Below, one piece after another: positions 35,143-43,370 of a stretch of DNA of 64,000 nucleotides. How positions within the stretch are numbered: the first letter of the stretch is position 1; each line of letters begins with the position of its first letter. Position numbers and translations under genes: made by a program. The notes under the pieces are model-generated. The model was not told where the DNA came from. It was given only the letters and a program-made list of their open reading frames with translations, and made no database searches. The stretch is taken from positions 1-64,000 of the forward strand of contig CAIKCI010000028.1 in the NCBI GenBank assembly GCA_903825895.1, written 5' to 3'. This DNA comes from an uncultured Actinomycetes bacterium. Its GTDB lineage: Bacteria; Actinomycetota; Acidimicrobiia; Acidimicrobiales; RAAP-2.

Positions 35143-35826
35143 ATGTCGGCTATCGCTCATCCTTCAACTCACGTGACGAAGCGTCCTGGACACTTAGAAA
35201 TTATTGCTGTTTCGCTCGCCGGGATTTCAATACTTCTTGCCGCAACATTCATTTGGGGCTTTGCTGCGTTTCCATTGGGTATTGCGGCGACGGTGATTGC
35301 TTTGATTGTTCGTCATCGATCTTTGGCTGAAGGCGAAGAGACTCCGTTAATGGCGACCATTGCTCTGGTTCTTGGACCTATTGGTAGCGTGCTGGCCGTC
35401 TGCGTTGTGATCCTTCTCTTTACTGTTGCGCCGCTTCTTCGCGACACGGTCGCGACCACGATCAACCCCGTACAGCACTCAATCGCTGCCGATATTCACG
35501 CTATTAACCAGGACGAAGCCCAGAGAATAAAACAAGCCAAGCAATATCAGACAACGTTTGAACATGATTTGAACCAAATCAACTCTGATCTTCAATCGCG
35601 CATTGGGACACTTGCCGACGTAAGCAAGCAAACTGCCAGGGATCTCTCAGGACTTCGGAGTGATCTTTCTCAGTTTGAACAATCAACACAACAGGATTCC
35701 TTGTCGATTCATGGCAGCATCGACTCTCTTTCGGGGTCACTTGCATCGATGAAGACAGATATGGCAACCATTCAACGAGAACTTGCGTACCTCTGTGCGA
35801 AGCCTTCGGCTTCGTGTCCTTCGTAG
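35143..35826 (+). CDS. Two-span membrane protein with C-terminal coiled coil
   Basis: 227 residues. Two or three hydrophobic segments lie at about residues 19-60 (LEIIAVSLAGISILLAATFIW onward) and 70-98 (LMATIALVLGPIGSVLAV), followed by a long helical, Gln- and Asp-rich region (about 105-215) with heptad-like spacing. The C-terminus has two Cys. ATG at 35143 after TTGGAGTAAC. The layout of N-terminal helices plus extracytoplasmic coiled coil is common to envelope-organising proteins, but I do not recognise the family. Confidence 0.65.
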   Translation: MSAIAHPSTHVTKRPGHLEIIAVSLAGISILLAATFIWGFAAFPLGIAATVIALIVRHRSLAEGEETPLMATIALVLGPIGSVLAVCVVILLFTVAPLLRDTVATTINPVQHSIAADIHAINQDEAQRIKQAKQYQTTFEHDLNQINSDLQSRIGTLADVSKQTARDLSGLRSDLSQFEQSTQQDSLSIHGSIDSLSGSLASMKTDMATIQRELAYLCAKPSASCPS

Positions 35827-35924
35827 AGTTTGCTCATCGCCCAGGCAAAGGTTGTGGGTCGTGGGAGATTTGGCCACAACGCTCAGGAAAACGAACCGGT
35901 GATTGAAGGTGAACCAGCTGAAAA

Positions 35925-37457
35925 TTAATGAGGAGCCTCGGGTCGCATCATCGGGAACAAGATGACATCACGGATTGCATCAACGCCGGCGAGGAGCATG
36001 ATCAAGCGGTCAATCCCGAGCCCGATACCTGACGTTGGGGGTAGACCGTATTCGAGTGCTCGGATATATGCCGCATCGACGGGATGTGCTTCGGCGTCAC
36101 CTCGTTTGGCTGACTCGGCTTCGGTATTGAATCGCTCTTGTTGTTCTTCAGGAATATTGAGTTCGCTATAGCCATTCGCGAATTCTTTTGCATCGATGCA
36201 AAGTTCAAAGCGATCGGTCATTGTCGGGTCATCATTTGATTGGCGGGCCAAGGGAGAGACCTCAACGGGGAATCCACAGACAAAGACAGGGTCGGTGATT
36301 GTCGACAAGAGAATCGTGTCATAGAGTTCGAAGATGAGCTTGCCTGATCCCCACTCCGGGAGATACGGCACGTCAAATTGATCACAGACCTTCCGCGTGT
36401 TCTCTACGGGGTCGCTTGGGTGCAGGCGTTGGCCCACTAACTCTTCGATCCAGTCGAGAAGCTTGCGTCGTGGCCACGGCCCAGCAAGATTAATCGGTCG
36501 GTCTTGGCCAACCGTAATTTCTAATGAGTCGATACTGGCTTCTGCGGCGGCGAGCACCATACCTTCGACGAGATCCATGCCGTCGTTGAAGTCGCCGAAG
36601 GCGCTGTAGGCCTCGAGAGACGTGAACTCTGGGCTGTGGCGAGTATCGATACCTTCATTACGGAAGTTTCGGGCAATTTCAAAGACCCGCTCGTAGCCAC
36701 CAACAACTAAGCGCTTTAAATACAACTCCGGTGCAATGCGGAGACTCAGCTCGATGTCCAATGCATTTCCGTGCGTGAAGAAGGGCCGAGCTAGTGCTCC
36801 TCCGGCCTGTGGTTGCAAAATTGGTGTCTCAACTTCAATAAAATTCTGTTGGTTCATGAGTGCCCGCAGCGCAGCGATCGCTTTGAATCGAATGTCGAAG
36901 ACTCTGCGGCTCTCGGGGTTAGCCAAGAGATCAACTTCTCGTTGGCGATAGCGTGTGTCGGTCTCAACGAGTCCATGCCACTTATCGGGAAGCGGGCGAA
37001 GAGACTTTGAAAGCAAGGTCAGCTCAACGACGTCCAGCGAGAGTTCCCCTCGACGACTGGTGATGACTTCCCCTTCAGCGCCAATCCAGTCTCCAAGGTC
37101 TAAGAGATCGAGCACAATGGCGGCATTTGCTGAGCGCTTTGATTCTTGAACTAAGAGTTGGATCGTTCCTGCGTGGTCTTGCAAGGTTAAAAAGACGAGC
37201 TTTCCGTGTCCTCGGATACTGATCAAACGCCCCGCGATCCTGGCGTTCTCTCCAGTGAACACATCGGCTTCGAGGCCCTCGAATCGCCCATGAAGTTCGC
37301 CGGTTGTGGCCGTTCGATCGTAGCGAGACGGGTAGGGGTTGATGCCATGGTCCTCAAGAACCGTCCGCTTCTTACGCCGATCAGCACTCAGAGCCTCGAA
37401 CGTGCGGAGGTCATCGGGGTCGCTCTGAGATTCTTGATCAACAGGCTTCTTCGACAC
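35925..37457 (-). CDS. lysS: Lysyl-tRNA synthetase, class II
   Basis: 510 residues. Anticodon-binding OB domain near residues 70-170 (IAGRLISIRGHGKLVFLTL) then the class II catalytic core: motif 1 around FIEVETPILQ, motif 2 in EIARNFRNEGIDTRHSPEFT, motif 3 GIGLGIDRLIMLL near the C-terminus. GTG at 37457 follows GAGAGGAACCTC. It is divergent from a tRNA-Lys gene 150 bases away. In many actinobacteria lysS lies beside panC-coaX, but here it is about 20 kb from that cluster. Confidence 0.96.
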   Translation of the reverse strand: MSKKPVDQESQSDPDDLRTFEALSADRRKKRTVLEDHGINPYPSRYDRTATTGELHGRFEGLEADVFTGENARIAGRLISIRGHGKLVFLTLQDHAGTIQLLVQESKRSANAAIVLDLLDLGDWIGAEGEVITSRRGELSLDVVELTLLSKSLRPLPDKWHGLVETDTRYRQREVDLLANPESRRVFDIRFKAIAALRALMNQQNFIEVETPILQPQAGGALARPFFTHGNALDIELSLRIAPELYLKRLVVGGYERVFEIARNFRNEGIDTRHSPEFTSLEAYSAFGDFNDGMDLVEGMVLAAAEASIDSLEITVGQDRPINLAGPWPRRKLLDWIEELVGQRLHPSDPVENTRKVCDQFDVPYLPEWGSGKLIFELYDTILLSTITDPVFVCGFPVEVSPLARQSNDDPTMTDRFELCIDAKEFANGYSELNIPEEQQERFNTEAESAKRGDAEAHPVDAAYIRALEYGLPPTSGIGLGIDRLIMLLAGVDAIRDVILFPMMRPEAPH

Positions 37458-37571
37458 GAGGTTCCTCTCTGACTAAACGGGGTGGGAGTTAGATCTGATG
37501 TTAGTAAAGCCTGTAGGACAATGCGGTCGTTCTCTCAATGAAATCACTCACATTGACGTGACGATCTACCT

Positions 37572-37600
37572 TTGACGCTTTACGGGTTCCCTCGTACACT
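37572..37600 (+). promoter_or_regulatory. Promoter of the tRNA-Lys gene
   Basis: TTGACG at 37572-37577 and TACACT at 37595-37600 are separated by 17 bases, matching the sigma-70 -35/-10 consensus well. Six bases lie between the -10 and the 5' end of the mature tRNA at 37607, the normal distance for a start site at or near the tRNA. Confidence 0.75.
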
Positions 37601-37606
37601 TCAGAC

Positions 37607-37679
37607 GCGCCCCTAGCTCAACGGTAGAGCACCAGATTCTTAATCTGGAGGTTGGGTTGTTCGAGTCACCCGGGGCGCA
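37607..37679 (+). tRNA. tRNA-Lys (anticodon CTT), unusual T arm
   Basis: Acceptor GCGCCCC/GGGGCGC, D stem GCTC/GAGC and anticodon stem CCAGA/TCTGG around TTCTTAA are all paired; positions 34-36 are CTT (lysine, AAG). The T arm is irregular: GGTTG-TTCGAGT-CACCC has a T-C mismatch at its third pair, with a six-base variable loop, or equally one inserted T relative to GGGTG. No encoded CCA. A promoter precedes it. It lies divergent from lysS. Confidence 0.88.
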
Positions 37680-37728
37680 CTCGCCATGAAGCAGCCCAGC
37701 CTGGTGGCGTCGATGCGCATGAATGCGT

Positions 37729-39033
37729 CTAAGGACTCAAGAGGTCAACACATCGGCGGAACTCGTCGCTGCGTTCTTTCCAGTTCATGAACTGGCTAAA
37801 ACTCGCCGCAGCCGGCGAGAGAAGAACCGTTCCTTGTGGTGATGCCCACTGAAATCCTTGCTCAACGCCTGACGCCACGTCGTCGACATTGACGACATCG
37901 GTCGTCTCTGTGCGAGTACTGATCTCTTCGGTGAGACGGTGGCCTGATTCGGGAAGGCCAAGAACGAGAGTCGGAGCGCGTCGTTGAGCCAGAGCGTCAA
38001 CGAGAAGCTCGTAGTCGACGCCCCGGTCGAAGCCACCGATCATGATGGCTAAGCGTTCTCCTTTCAACGCCTCGAGTGCAGCCAAGGTCGGTAAGACGTT
38101 GGTAGCTAATGAGTCATCGATAAAACGAACACCTTCGATGGTTGCCAGTGAACTCAGGCGGCCCGGCAGTGGCGTGAAGCCTTGCGCCGCTTCACGGAGC
38201 AGTTCGTCGTCACCGAAGCGCTCAGCATCCCATGCTCGAAGAATCGCTCGAGCCATTGCGGCGTTGGCGGCGTTGTGCTCGCCAACAAGACCAAGGGGTT
38301 CCGCCCAAGATCCTGCAAGCTCATCGACCCACTGCACGTCCCCGCCGAGAAGGTCGCCATTGCGGCGAAGTTCGTGGTCCCTGCCTTGCGCCACGGTGAT
38401 GCCGGCACCCGGAAGAGACGTCAACGACAGTTTGTCGCGTTGATAATTCTCAGAGCTTTGGTGCCAGTCCACGTGGTCAACGCCAAGGGACGTCACCCCA
38501 ACGACACGGGGAGCATCGGCAATATCGAGCGCTTGGAAACTCGACGTTTCAACAACATAGATCTCTGCATCATGGGGAACCGAACGGTCAAACAGCGGGA
38601 GGCCGATATTCCCTGCAAGGACGACGTCCACACCGAGTTGTCGTAACAAGTGCCCAACGATCGACGTCGTGGTGCTCTTTCCCTTGGTTCCGGTAATCGC
38701 GATGACGCGTTCTGCGCCGAGATCGTGGATGCTCAGTCCCGTTCCTCCAACAAGAGGAATATCTAACGCTTCAAGGGCGCGGATCGACGCTCCATAACGC
38801 GAAACCCCGGGGCTTTTGAGCACAACAGCGCAGCGAGTGAGTTCGTCGTATCCCCCTTCGTCGATCGCCACAACATCAAATCCCTTGAGTTGACCTTTTG
38901 GCTGGTCGTCAACCACGACGATTTGGTCAGTCAGGGAGGTCAGTCGTTCGAGTGCACTCGCTCCTTCCGTTCCGGCCCCGTAGATGCCGACGCGCTTCTC
39001 CCTGAGATCAGACCAACCGAGTGCGTGTCGCAT
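37729..39033 (-). CDS. murD: MurD-type UDP-MurNAc-alanine glutamate ligase (probable MurD2)
   Basis: 434 residues of the Mur ligase family. N-terminal Rossmann domain with GIYGAGTEGAS, ATP site AITGTKGKSTTTSI near residues 112-125, LAGNIGLPL, ETSSFQAL and LGVDHVDWH, and a C-terminal domain starting LVGEHNAANAAMARA. It overlaps the end of the MurL-type gene by 26 bases and follows pgeF, not in a dcw cluster. That context suggests MurD2, which adds L-glutamate rather than D-glutamate; sequence alone cannot separate the two. ATG 39033 is preceded by GGAG. Confidence 0.85.
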   Translation of the reverse strand: MRHALGWSDLREKRVGIYGAGTEGASALERLTSLTDQIVVVDDQPKGQLKGFDVVAIDEGGYDELTRCAVVLKSPGVSRYGASIRALEALDIPLVGGTGLSIHDLGAERVIAITGTKGKSTTTSIVGHLLRQLGVDVVLAGNIGLPLFDRSVPHDAEIYVVETSSFQALDIADAPRVVGVTSLGVDHVDWHQSSENYQRDKLSLTSLPGAGITVAQGRDHELRRNGDLLGGDVQWVDELAGSWAEPLGLVGEHNAANAAMARAILRAWDAERFGDDELLREAAQGFTPLPGRLSSLATIEGVRFIDDSLATNVLPTLAALEALKGERLAIMIGGFDRGVDYELLVDALAQRRAPTLVLGLPESGHRLTEEISTRTETTDVVNVDDVASGVEQGFQWASPQGTVLLSPAAASFSQFMNWKERSDEFRRCVDLLSP

Positions 39034-40309
39034 AGCGCTCCGGTCGATAGTGGGGAGAGACCTTGTCGGTCGTGGAAGGGAGAACAGGAAGTGTTGCCGC
39101 CACTGATTGGATCAGGGAACTCTCTTGACGGTCGGATCGCTGGGCTGCGGCGAAAAGGGCTTGTTGACATTCAAGCTCGTCGCCGACGCATTCAAAGGGG
39201 CGAGGCTGATCACCAACCCCACACAAGACCTGAAGTTGTTGAAGAAGTAAGGGATTTTCGAGTGGTTCGATGGCAGGAAAGATTCCCTCAAGTTGCTCTT
39301 TGCTCATTACTGAACTGAGAAGTAAGTCAACAAAGAGGCACTTATCGCAGATTCCACACCAGACGTTGAGGCGATCGTCCGGGTCCTGGTGGAACGATCG
39401 ATTACAACTTCGAAATGACGAGTGAAAGGCGTTGAGGGAAGCAAAGGCCTGGGCAATGGAGTCACCGGGCCGATCGCGTAGCCAGGAAAAGTAAGCGATA
39501 TCAGGCAGACGTTGTGCCAGGACGTTTCTGAATCCCTCTTCGAACGCAAGGCCTTTGCTCCATTGGTGGTTCACAGTTCCAAAGGGCCCGGTCCTGGTCG
39601 CATCTGAAGCAGAGCGTTCGTTGGACATGGCAATGGCTCCATATCCTGTGGCCACCGCGCTCAGGACAGCAAGCGCGGAGAGAATACCGGTGACGGGAAC
39701 GTGGCCGTTCAAGTAACCCAGCTCGCTTGAGCGAAGGACTTTTTCATCGATACTTCGCTCCGCGCGAATGGTTGGCAATCCCGTGACGCGAGCCGGCGCT
39801 TCAATTGCATCAAAGCGAGCACCCGGGCGCTCAGCGATAAAGAGTGCGGCGTGGTCGGTCAGTGGTGCGAGCTCAGCGACGGTGACGATTGAATCAATAC
39901 CCCCACCAAAGGGAATCAACACAGAGCCGTCGCTGTCGCCAGTCAATTGAGGCGTGACCGAGCCAACGGGTCCCTGGATTCCGAGTTCAGAGAGATCGAG
40001 ATTGTTTTTGTAGGCGAACTCTCCGAGTCCCTCTTGAAAAAACATCAGTAAAAATTCCTGTTCGGTGTTGGTGGTGACGAAATCACCCAAATCAATCTTG
40101 AGTGGTGCCGAGGTCTTGTAATACGAAATACCTGCCAGAAGAAAGTAAAGAAAAGCCGCCGCATCGATACCCGGTCGGGAAAAGTCGCCGCCGGGAAGGG
40201 AGATGACTTCGCGAAACACTCGCCCATCTACTTCATAGGTGCACGTCAGTGAAGATGATTCGACATCGACGTCGTAGCTGACATAGTGGAAAAGTCCAGC
40301 GTCGCTCAT
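39008..40309 (-). CDS. murL: MurL-type UDP-MurNAc-L-Ala-L-Glu epimerase
   Basis: About 433 residues from ATG 40309 (an ATG at 40321 also fits). It matches my knowledge of MurL: LIPFGGGIDS near residues 131-140, MSNERSAS near 228-235, VNHQWSK near 246-252, SCNRSF near 301-306, and WCGICDKC near 317-324, an ATP-pyrophosphatase-like fold. MurL converts the terminal L-Glu of UDP-MurNAc-L-Ala-L-Glu to D-Glu in Xanthomonas and some other bacteria lacking glutamate racemase. The gene often sits beside MurD2, as here. Confidence 0.82.
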   Translation of the reverse strand: MSDAGLFHYVSYDVDVESSSLTCTYEVDGRVFREVISLPGGDFSRPGIDAAAFLYFLLAGISYYKTSAPLKIDLGDFVTTNTEQEFLLMFFQEGLGEFAYKNNLDLSELGIQGPVGSVTPQLTGDSDGSVLIPFGGGIDSIVTVAELAPLTDHAALFIAERPGARFDAIEAPARVTGLPTIRAERSIDEKVLRSSELGYLNGHVPVTGILSALAVLSAVATGYGAIAMSNERSASDATRTGPFGTVNHQWSKGLAFEEGFRNVLAQRLPDIAYFSWLRDRPGDSIAQAFASLNAFHSSFRSCNRSFHQDPDDRLNVWCGICDKCLFVDLLLSSVMSKEQLEGIFPAIEPLENPLLLQQLQVLCGVGDQPRPFECVGDELECQQALFAAAQRSDRQESSLIQSVAATLPVLPSTTDKVSPHYRPERYATRTRLV

Positions 40310-40349
40310 GGCATCTCTCATGTTAGAGGCGTGGGTAGCGATAGCTGAA

Positions 40350-41150
40350 TCATGCGATGAACTGAGCGAAGAGACCAAAGCGACCACAAGGCCGTGCCGT
40401 GCGATCTGAAAAAAACCGTTCGTCGTCCGTGTGGTGAGGAACCAGCGTTATCGCTTCATCGGCTACTCCACTAGCCAACAGCTGCGCTCGATTTGCTAAG
40501 GCGAGATCAACGTGTGCTCGAGGCGATGACGTGTCGACGAAATCAATCAGTGATGAATCAAGGTCTTGGGTGAGGCCAGCAACCACCTCATCGCCGACTT
40601 CGTAGCGTGTGGCGTCGATGGACGGACCGATGACCACACGGATCAATTCGGAAGATCCGCCAAGCTGTTCAATCTCGCTGACAGCGGATCGAGTAATTCC
40701 TGCGGCAGTTCCTCGCCATCCCGCATGAACGACAGCGAGGAGGTGGCGCTGAGGTTCGACCAGGATGATCGGACAACAGTCCGCCACCAACAACGCAAGA
40801 GGCAGATGAGCTTCTTGCGTGATCAGACCATCAGTTGCACTGAGCGCGTTCTCAATAAAGCGCGCACCTCGGCCGGCCTCTTCTTGTGAAACAGTAGCGA
40901 TTCGTGCGCCATGGATCTGATCGGCAAAGACCATCTGATCAAGAGACGTGGAGAGTGCGTCAGCGACGCGTTGACGGTTTTCGATGACGTGGTCGTCATC
41001 GTCTCCCACATGAAGTCCCACATTGAGCGAGTCATAAGGCATGGTGCTTACGCCGCCGTGGCGAGTAGTGATGAAGGCATCGACGCCAAGTACCGCAAGT
41101 TCATCGAGCACCAGAACGTTGAGTGCTGCTCGGTGTTGAAATGAGCTCAT
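40350..41150 (-). CDS. pgeF: Peptidoglycan editing factor PgeF (YfiH/DUF152)
   Basis: About 266 residues from ATG 41150, which overlaps the Zur stop (ATGA). YfiH-family signatures: TTRHGGVS near 28-35, QIHGARI, LLVADCCPIIL with the metal-binding Cys pair, and VVHAGWRGTAAG. Members bind zinc or copper as laccase-like proteins; PgeF removes misincorporated L-Ser from UDP-MurNAc precursors in Enterobacteria. Located between Zur and murL, so both metal and cell-wall links are plausible. The longer frame to 41234 only adds residues inside the Fur gene. Confidence 0.9.
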   Translation of the reverse strand: MSSFQHRAALNVLVLDELAVLGVDAFITTRHGGVSTMPYDSLNVGLHVGDDDDHVIENRQRVADALSTSLDQMVFADQIHGARIATVSQEEAGRGARFIENALSATDGLITQEAHLPLALLVADCCPIILVEPQRHLLAVVHAGWRGTAAGITRSAVSEIEQLGGSSELIRVVIGPSIDATRYEVGDEVVAGLTQDLDSSLIDFVDTSSPRAHVDLALANRAQLLASGVADEAITLVPHHTDDERFFSDRTARPCGRFGLFAQFIA

Positions 41151-41548
41151 GCGCAGTTTGGGCAGAGGCCGGTCACTTCGAGCGAGTGTGACAGTGCGGT
41201 ATAGCCACTCGAGACTCCGATCTCTTGGGCCCAAGTTTCAACGGCGGGGGCGTGGAGTTCGTCGACATGGCCACATTGACGACAACGGAGATGGTGATGG
41301 TGTTCGCCTTCGCCACATTGGCGATAGAGCGCTTCACCGGCATCGGATCGGACGACGTCAACGCGCCCTTGCTCGGTCAACTGGCGAAGTTGGGCGTAAA
41401 CGGTTGCCAAGCCGACGCGTTCTCCGGCGTCTCGAAGTTGGGCGTGAAGGTCTTGGGCTGAGCAAAATCCCTCAGCCTGAGCAAGGGCTGATTCGACAGC
41501 CCGACGCTGGCGGGTCATGCGCTGAGGCGAAGACGGCGGTGGACTCAT
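41147..41548 (-). CDS. zur: Fur-family metal regulator, probably Zur
   Basis: 133 residues. Winged-helix N-terminal half (TRQRRAVESALAQAEGFCSA, VGLATVYAQLRQLTEQG), then the metal-binding C-terminus with EHHHHLRCRQCGHVDE and a last GLCPNC, giving two CxxC pairs of the structural zinc site. It lies divergent from a zinc-type ABC transporter across 74 bases with a 15-base palindrome, which favours Zur over Fur. Confidence 0.88.
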   Translation of the reverse strand: MSPPPSSPQRMTRQRRAVESALAQAEGFCSAQDLHAQLRDAGERVGLATVYAQLRQLTEQGRVDVVRSDAGEALYRQCGEGEHHHHLRCRQCGHVDELHAPAVETWAQEIGVSSGYTALSHSLEVTGLCPNCA

Positions 41549-41592
41549 TTCTAAATTGTAACCGTTCTCATTATGGGGTAATGTTTTCTTCC

Positions 41593-41607
41593 CTGGAATG
41601 ATTCCAG
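41593..41607 (+). promoter_or_regulatory. Palindromic probable Zur operator
   Basis: CTGGAAT-G-ATTCCAG is a perfect 7-1-7 inverted repeat between zur and znuA, 15 bases before the znuA GTG and just upstream of its ribosome binding site. Actinobacterial Zur boxes are also 7-1-7 palindromes whose core is AATGATT, which is shared here. The flanks differ from the usual TGAAAAT, so the match is partial. Confidence 0.5.
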
Positions 41608-41622
41608 AAAAGGAGTTCAGCT

Positions 41623-42546
41623 GTGGCCTCGCTCAAAGGGACAAGAATCAATTCGCCAGTGTCCTTGATCGTCGCGCTTGGATGTGCCTGTCTTCTCTGC
41701 GCGTGCAGCGCCACCCCCTCGTCGGCGCAGCACGAAAAACTTTCCGTGGTCGCCGCAGAGAGTCCATGGGGCGCGATCGCCCAAGCGGTCGGTGGCCCCT
41801 ACGTGCACGTCCAGTCCATGATCCAAAATCCCAATAGTGATCCCCACGAGTTCACCGCTAATGCGTCCAATGCTGCTGCGGTCTCTACGGCGTCTGTCGT
41901 GATTCAAAACGGCCTCGGCTACGACGCATTCATGGCACAACTCCTCTCGACTGGTGCAACAGGACCGCGCAGCGTGATCACGGCCGCCCAAGTTCTGAAT
42001 GTTTCTGGTCCTGGTGCGAATCCTCACCTTTGGTATGCCATTGAACGGGTCCCAAAGATGGCGCATGCACTGGCCAACGCGTTTGCTCAACACGATCCCG
42101 TTCACGCGCAGTATTTCTCTGCATCAGCGACTGCGTTCGATGAATCGTTAGCTCCGCTGATTCACGTGATCCATCAAATCGCAACCCAAAAAGGTGGCGC
42201 GCCAGTCGGAGAGACAGAGCGGATTGCGGGCTATCTCCTTCAAGAGGCAGATCTCCATGTGGTTACGCCGATTGGCTTTGCCCTCGGTATCGAGTCAGGA
42301 ACCTCACCGAACGCCAGTGACACCGTGGCGATGAACAAGCTTCTCACCTCTCACGGGATTGACGTACTCCTCTACAACCAGCAGACCGTGAGTCCGACAA
42401 CACAGGCGGTCTCCAACGAAGCGGCTGCTCATCACATCGCCATTGTGGGTGTCACCGAAACGGTACAGCCCATCCATACGCCCTACGTGGCCTGGCAAGG
42501 CAAACAAATAAATGAACTCGCCCGAGCGCTTGGCGTCCATCAATGA
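41623..42546 (+). CDS. znuA: Metal (zinc) ABC transporter substrate-binding lipoprotein
   Basis: 307 residues. N-terminal lipoprotein signal ending in a lipobox-like CLLCACS, then a mature domain of the cluster A-I solute-binding family: SDPHEFTANA holds the first metal His, GANPHLWY the next, and later Glu/His in the C-terminal half. GTG at 41623 behind AAAGGAG. First gene of the znuACB operon, facing zur. Specificity (Zn vs Mn) is inferred from the Zur neighbour. Confidence 0.92.
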   Translation: MASLKGTRINSPVSLIVALGCACLLCACSATPSSAQHEKLSVVAAESPWGAIAQAVGGPYVHVQSMIQNPNSDPHEFTANASNAAAVSTASVVIQNGLGYDAFMAQLLSTGATGPRSVITAAQVLNVSGPGANPHLWYAIERVPKMAHALANAFAQHDPVHAQYFSASATAFDESLAPLIHVIHQIATQKGGAPVGETERIAGYLLQEADLHVVTPIGFALGIESGTSPNASDTVAMNKLLTSHGIDVLLYNQQTVSPTTQAVSNEAAAHHIAIVGVTETVQPIHTPYVAWQGKQINELARALGVHQ

Positions 42547-43370
42547 GCGAAATGGCGATTGCACTCGATCGTCTCAGTGCTGGCTATGGCGGAGAGGACG
42601 TCATCCACGATCTTTCGTTACAGGTTGGCTCTGGCGAATTAATAGCCGTCCTTGGGCCCAATGGTTCGGGGAAGTCAACCTTGCTTAAGGTACTCCTCGG
42701 GCTGTTGAAGCCGACGAGCGGGTCGGCGTTGTTATGGGGCGACGAACCGCGCGTGGCGAACCGCCACGTTGGCTACATTCCTCAACATCGGGACTTTGAT
42801 GCAGACCTCCCGATTCGAGGACGGGAACTTGTCGAACTTGGCATCAGTGGCATGCACTACGGGATTCCCTGGTCGAAAAAAGCAACCCGCGTGCAAGTGG
42901 ATCGCGCGATTGAGCAAGTGGGTGCTCGTGGGTACGCCGATGCCCCCGTGGGGATGCTCTCCGGTGGCGAACAACAGCGCCTTCGGATCGCTCAAGCATT
43001 AATTGGTAATCCCAACATTCTGCTCTGTGATGAGCCTCTTTTGGCTTTAGACCTAAAGCGCCAACAAGAGATCACGGGCGTCATCAATCACTTTCGAACC
43101 GACCATGACACGGCCGTCTTGTTTGTGACCCACGAAATTAATCCGATACTGCCCTATGTCGACCGTGTGCTCTATCTCGTCAATGGCCGAGCAGCGATTG
43201 GGGAGCCTCACGAGGTACTGACCACCGAACGGTTAACTGATCTTTACGGAATCCCCGTTGATGTCCACGACCATAACGGCCGCATCATGGTGATTGCCGG
43301 TGAAGAAGGAACGAGTGGTCTGACGGGCCACCATCATGATCATCAACACGAGGAGCGACCGTGGGCTTAG
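42543..43370 (+). CDS. znuC: Metal ABC transporter ATPase with histidine-rich tail
   Basis: 275 residues. Walker A GPNGSGKST at about 37-45, Q-loop in VGYIPQHRDF, signature LSGGEQQRLRIAQAL, and Walker B ILLCDEPLLAL. The ATG overlaps the znuA stop. Unusually, the C-terminus ends in GHHHDHQHEERPWA, a cluster of histidines that may bind zinc on the cytosolic side. Its end overlaps the permease start. Confidence 0.94.
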   Translation: MSEMAIALDRLSAGYGGEDVIHDLSLQVGSGELIAVLGPNGSGKSTLLKVLLGLLKPTSGSALLWGDEPRVANRHVGYIPQHRDFDADLPIRGRELVELGISGMHYGIPWSKKATRVQVDRAIEQVGARGYADAPVGMLSGGEQQRLRIAQALIGNPNILLCDEPLLALDLKRQQEITGVINHFRTDHDTAVLFVTHEINPILPYVDRVLYLVNGRAAIGEPHEVLTTERLTDLYGIPVDVHDHNGRIMVIAGEEGTSGLTGHHHDHQHEERPWA

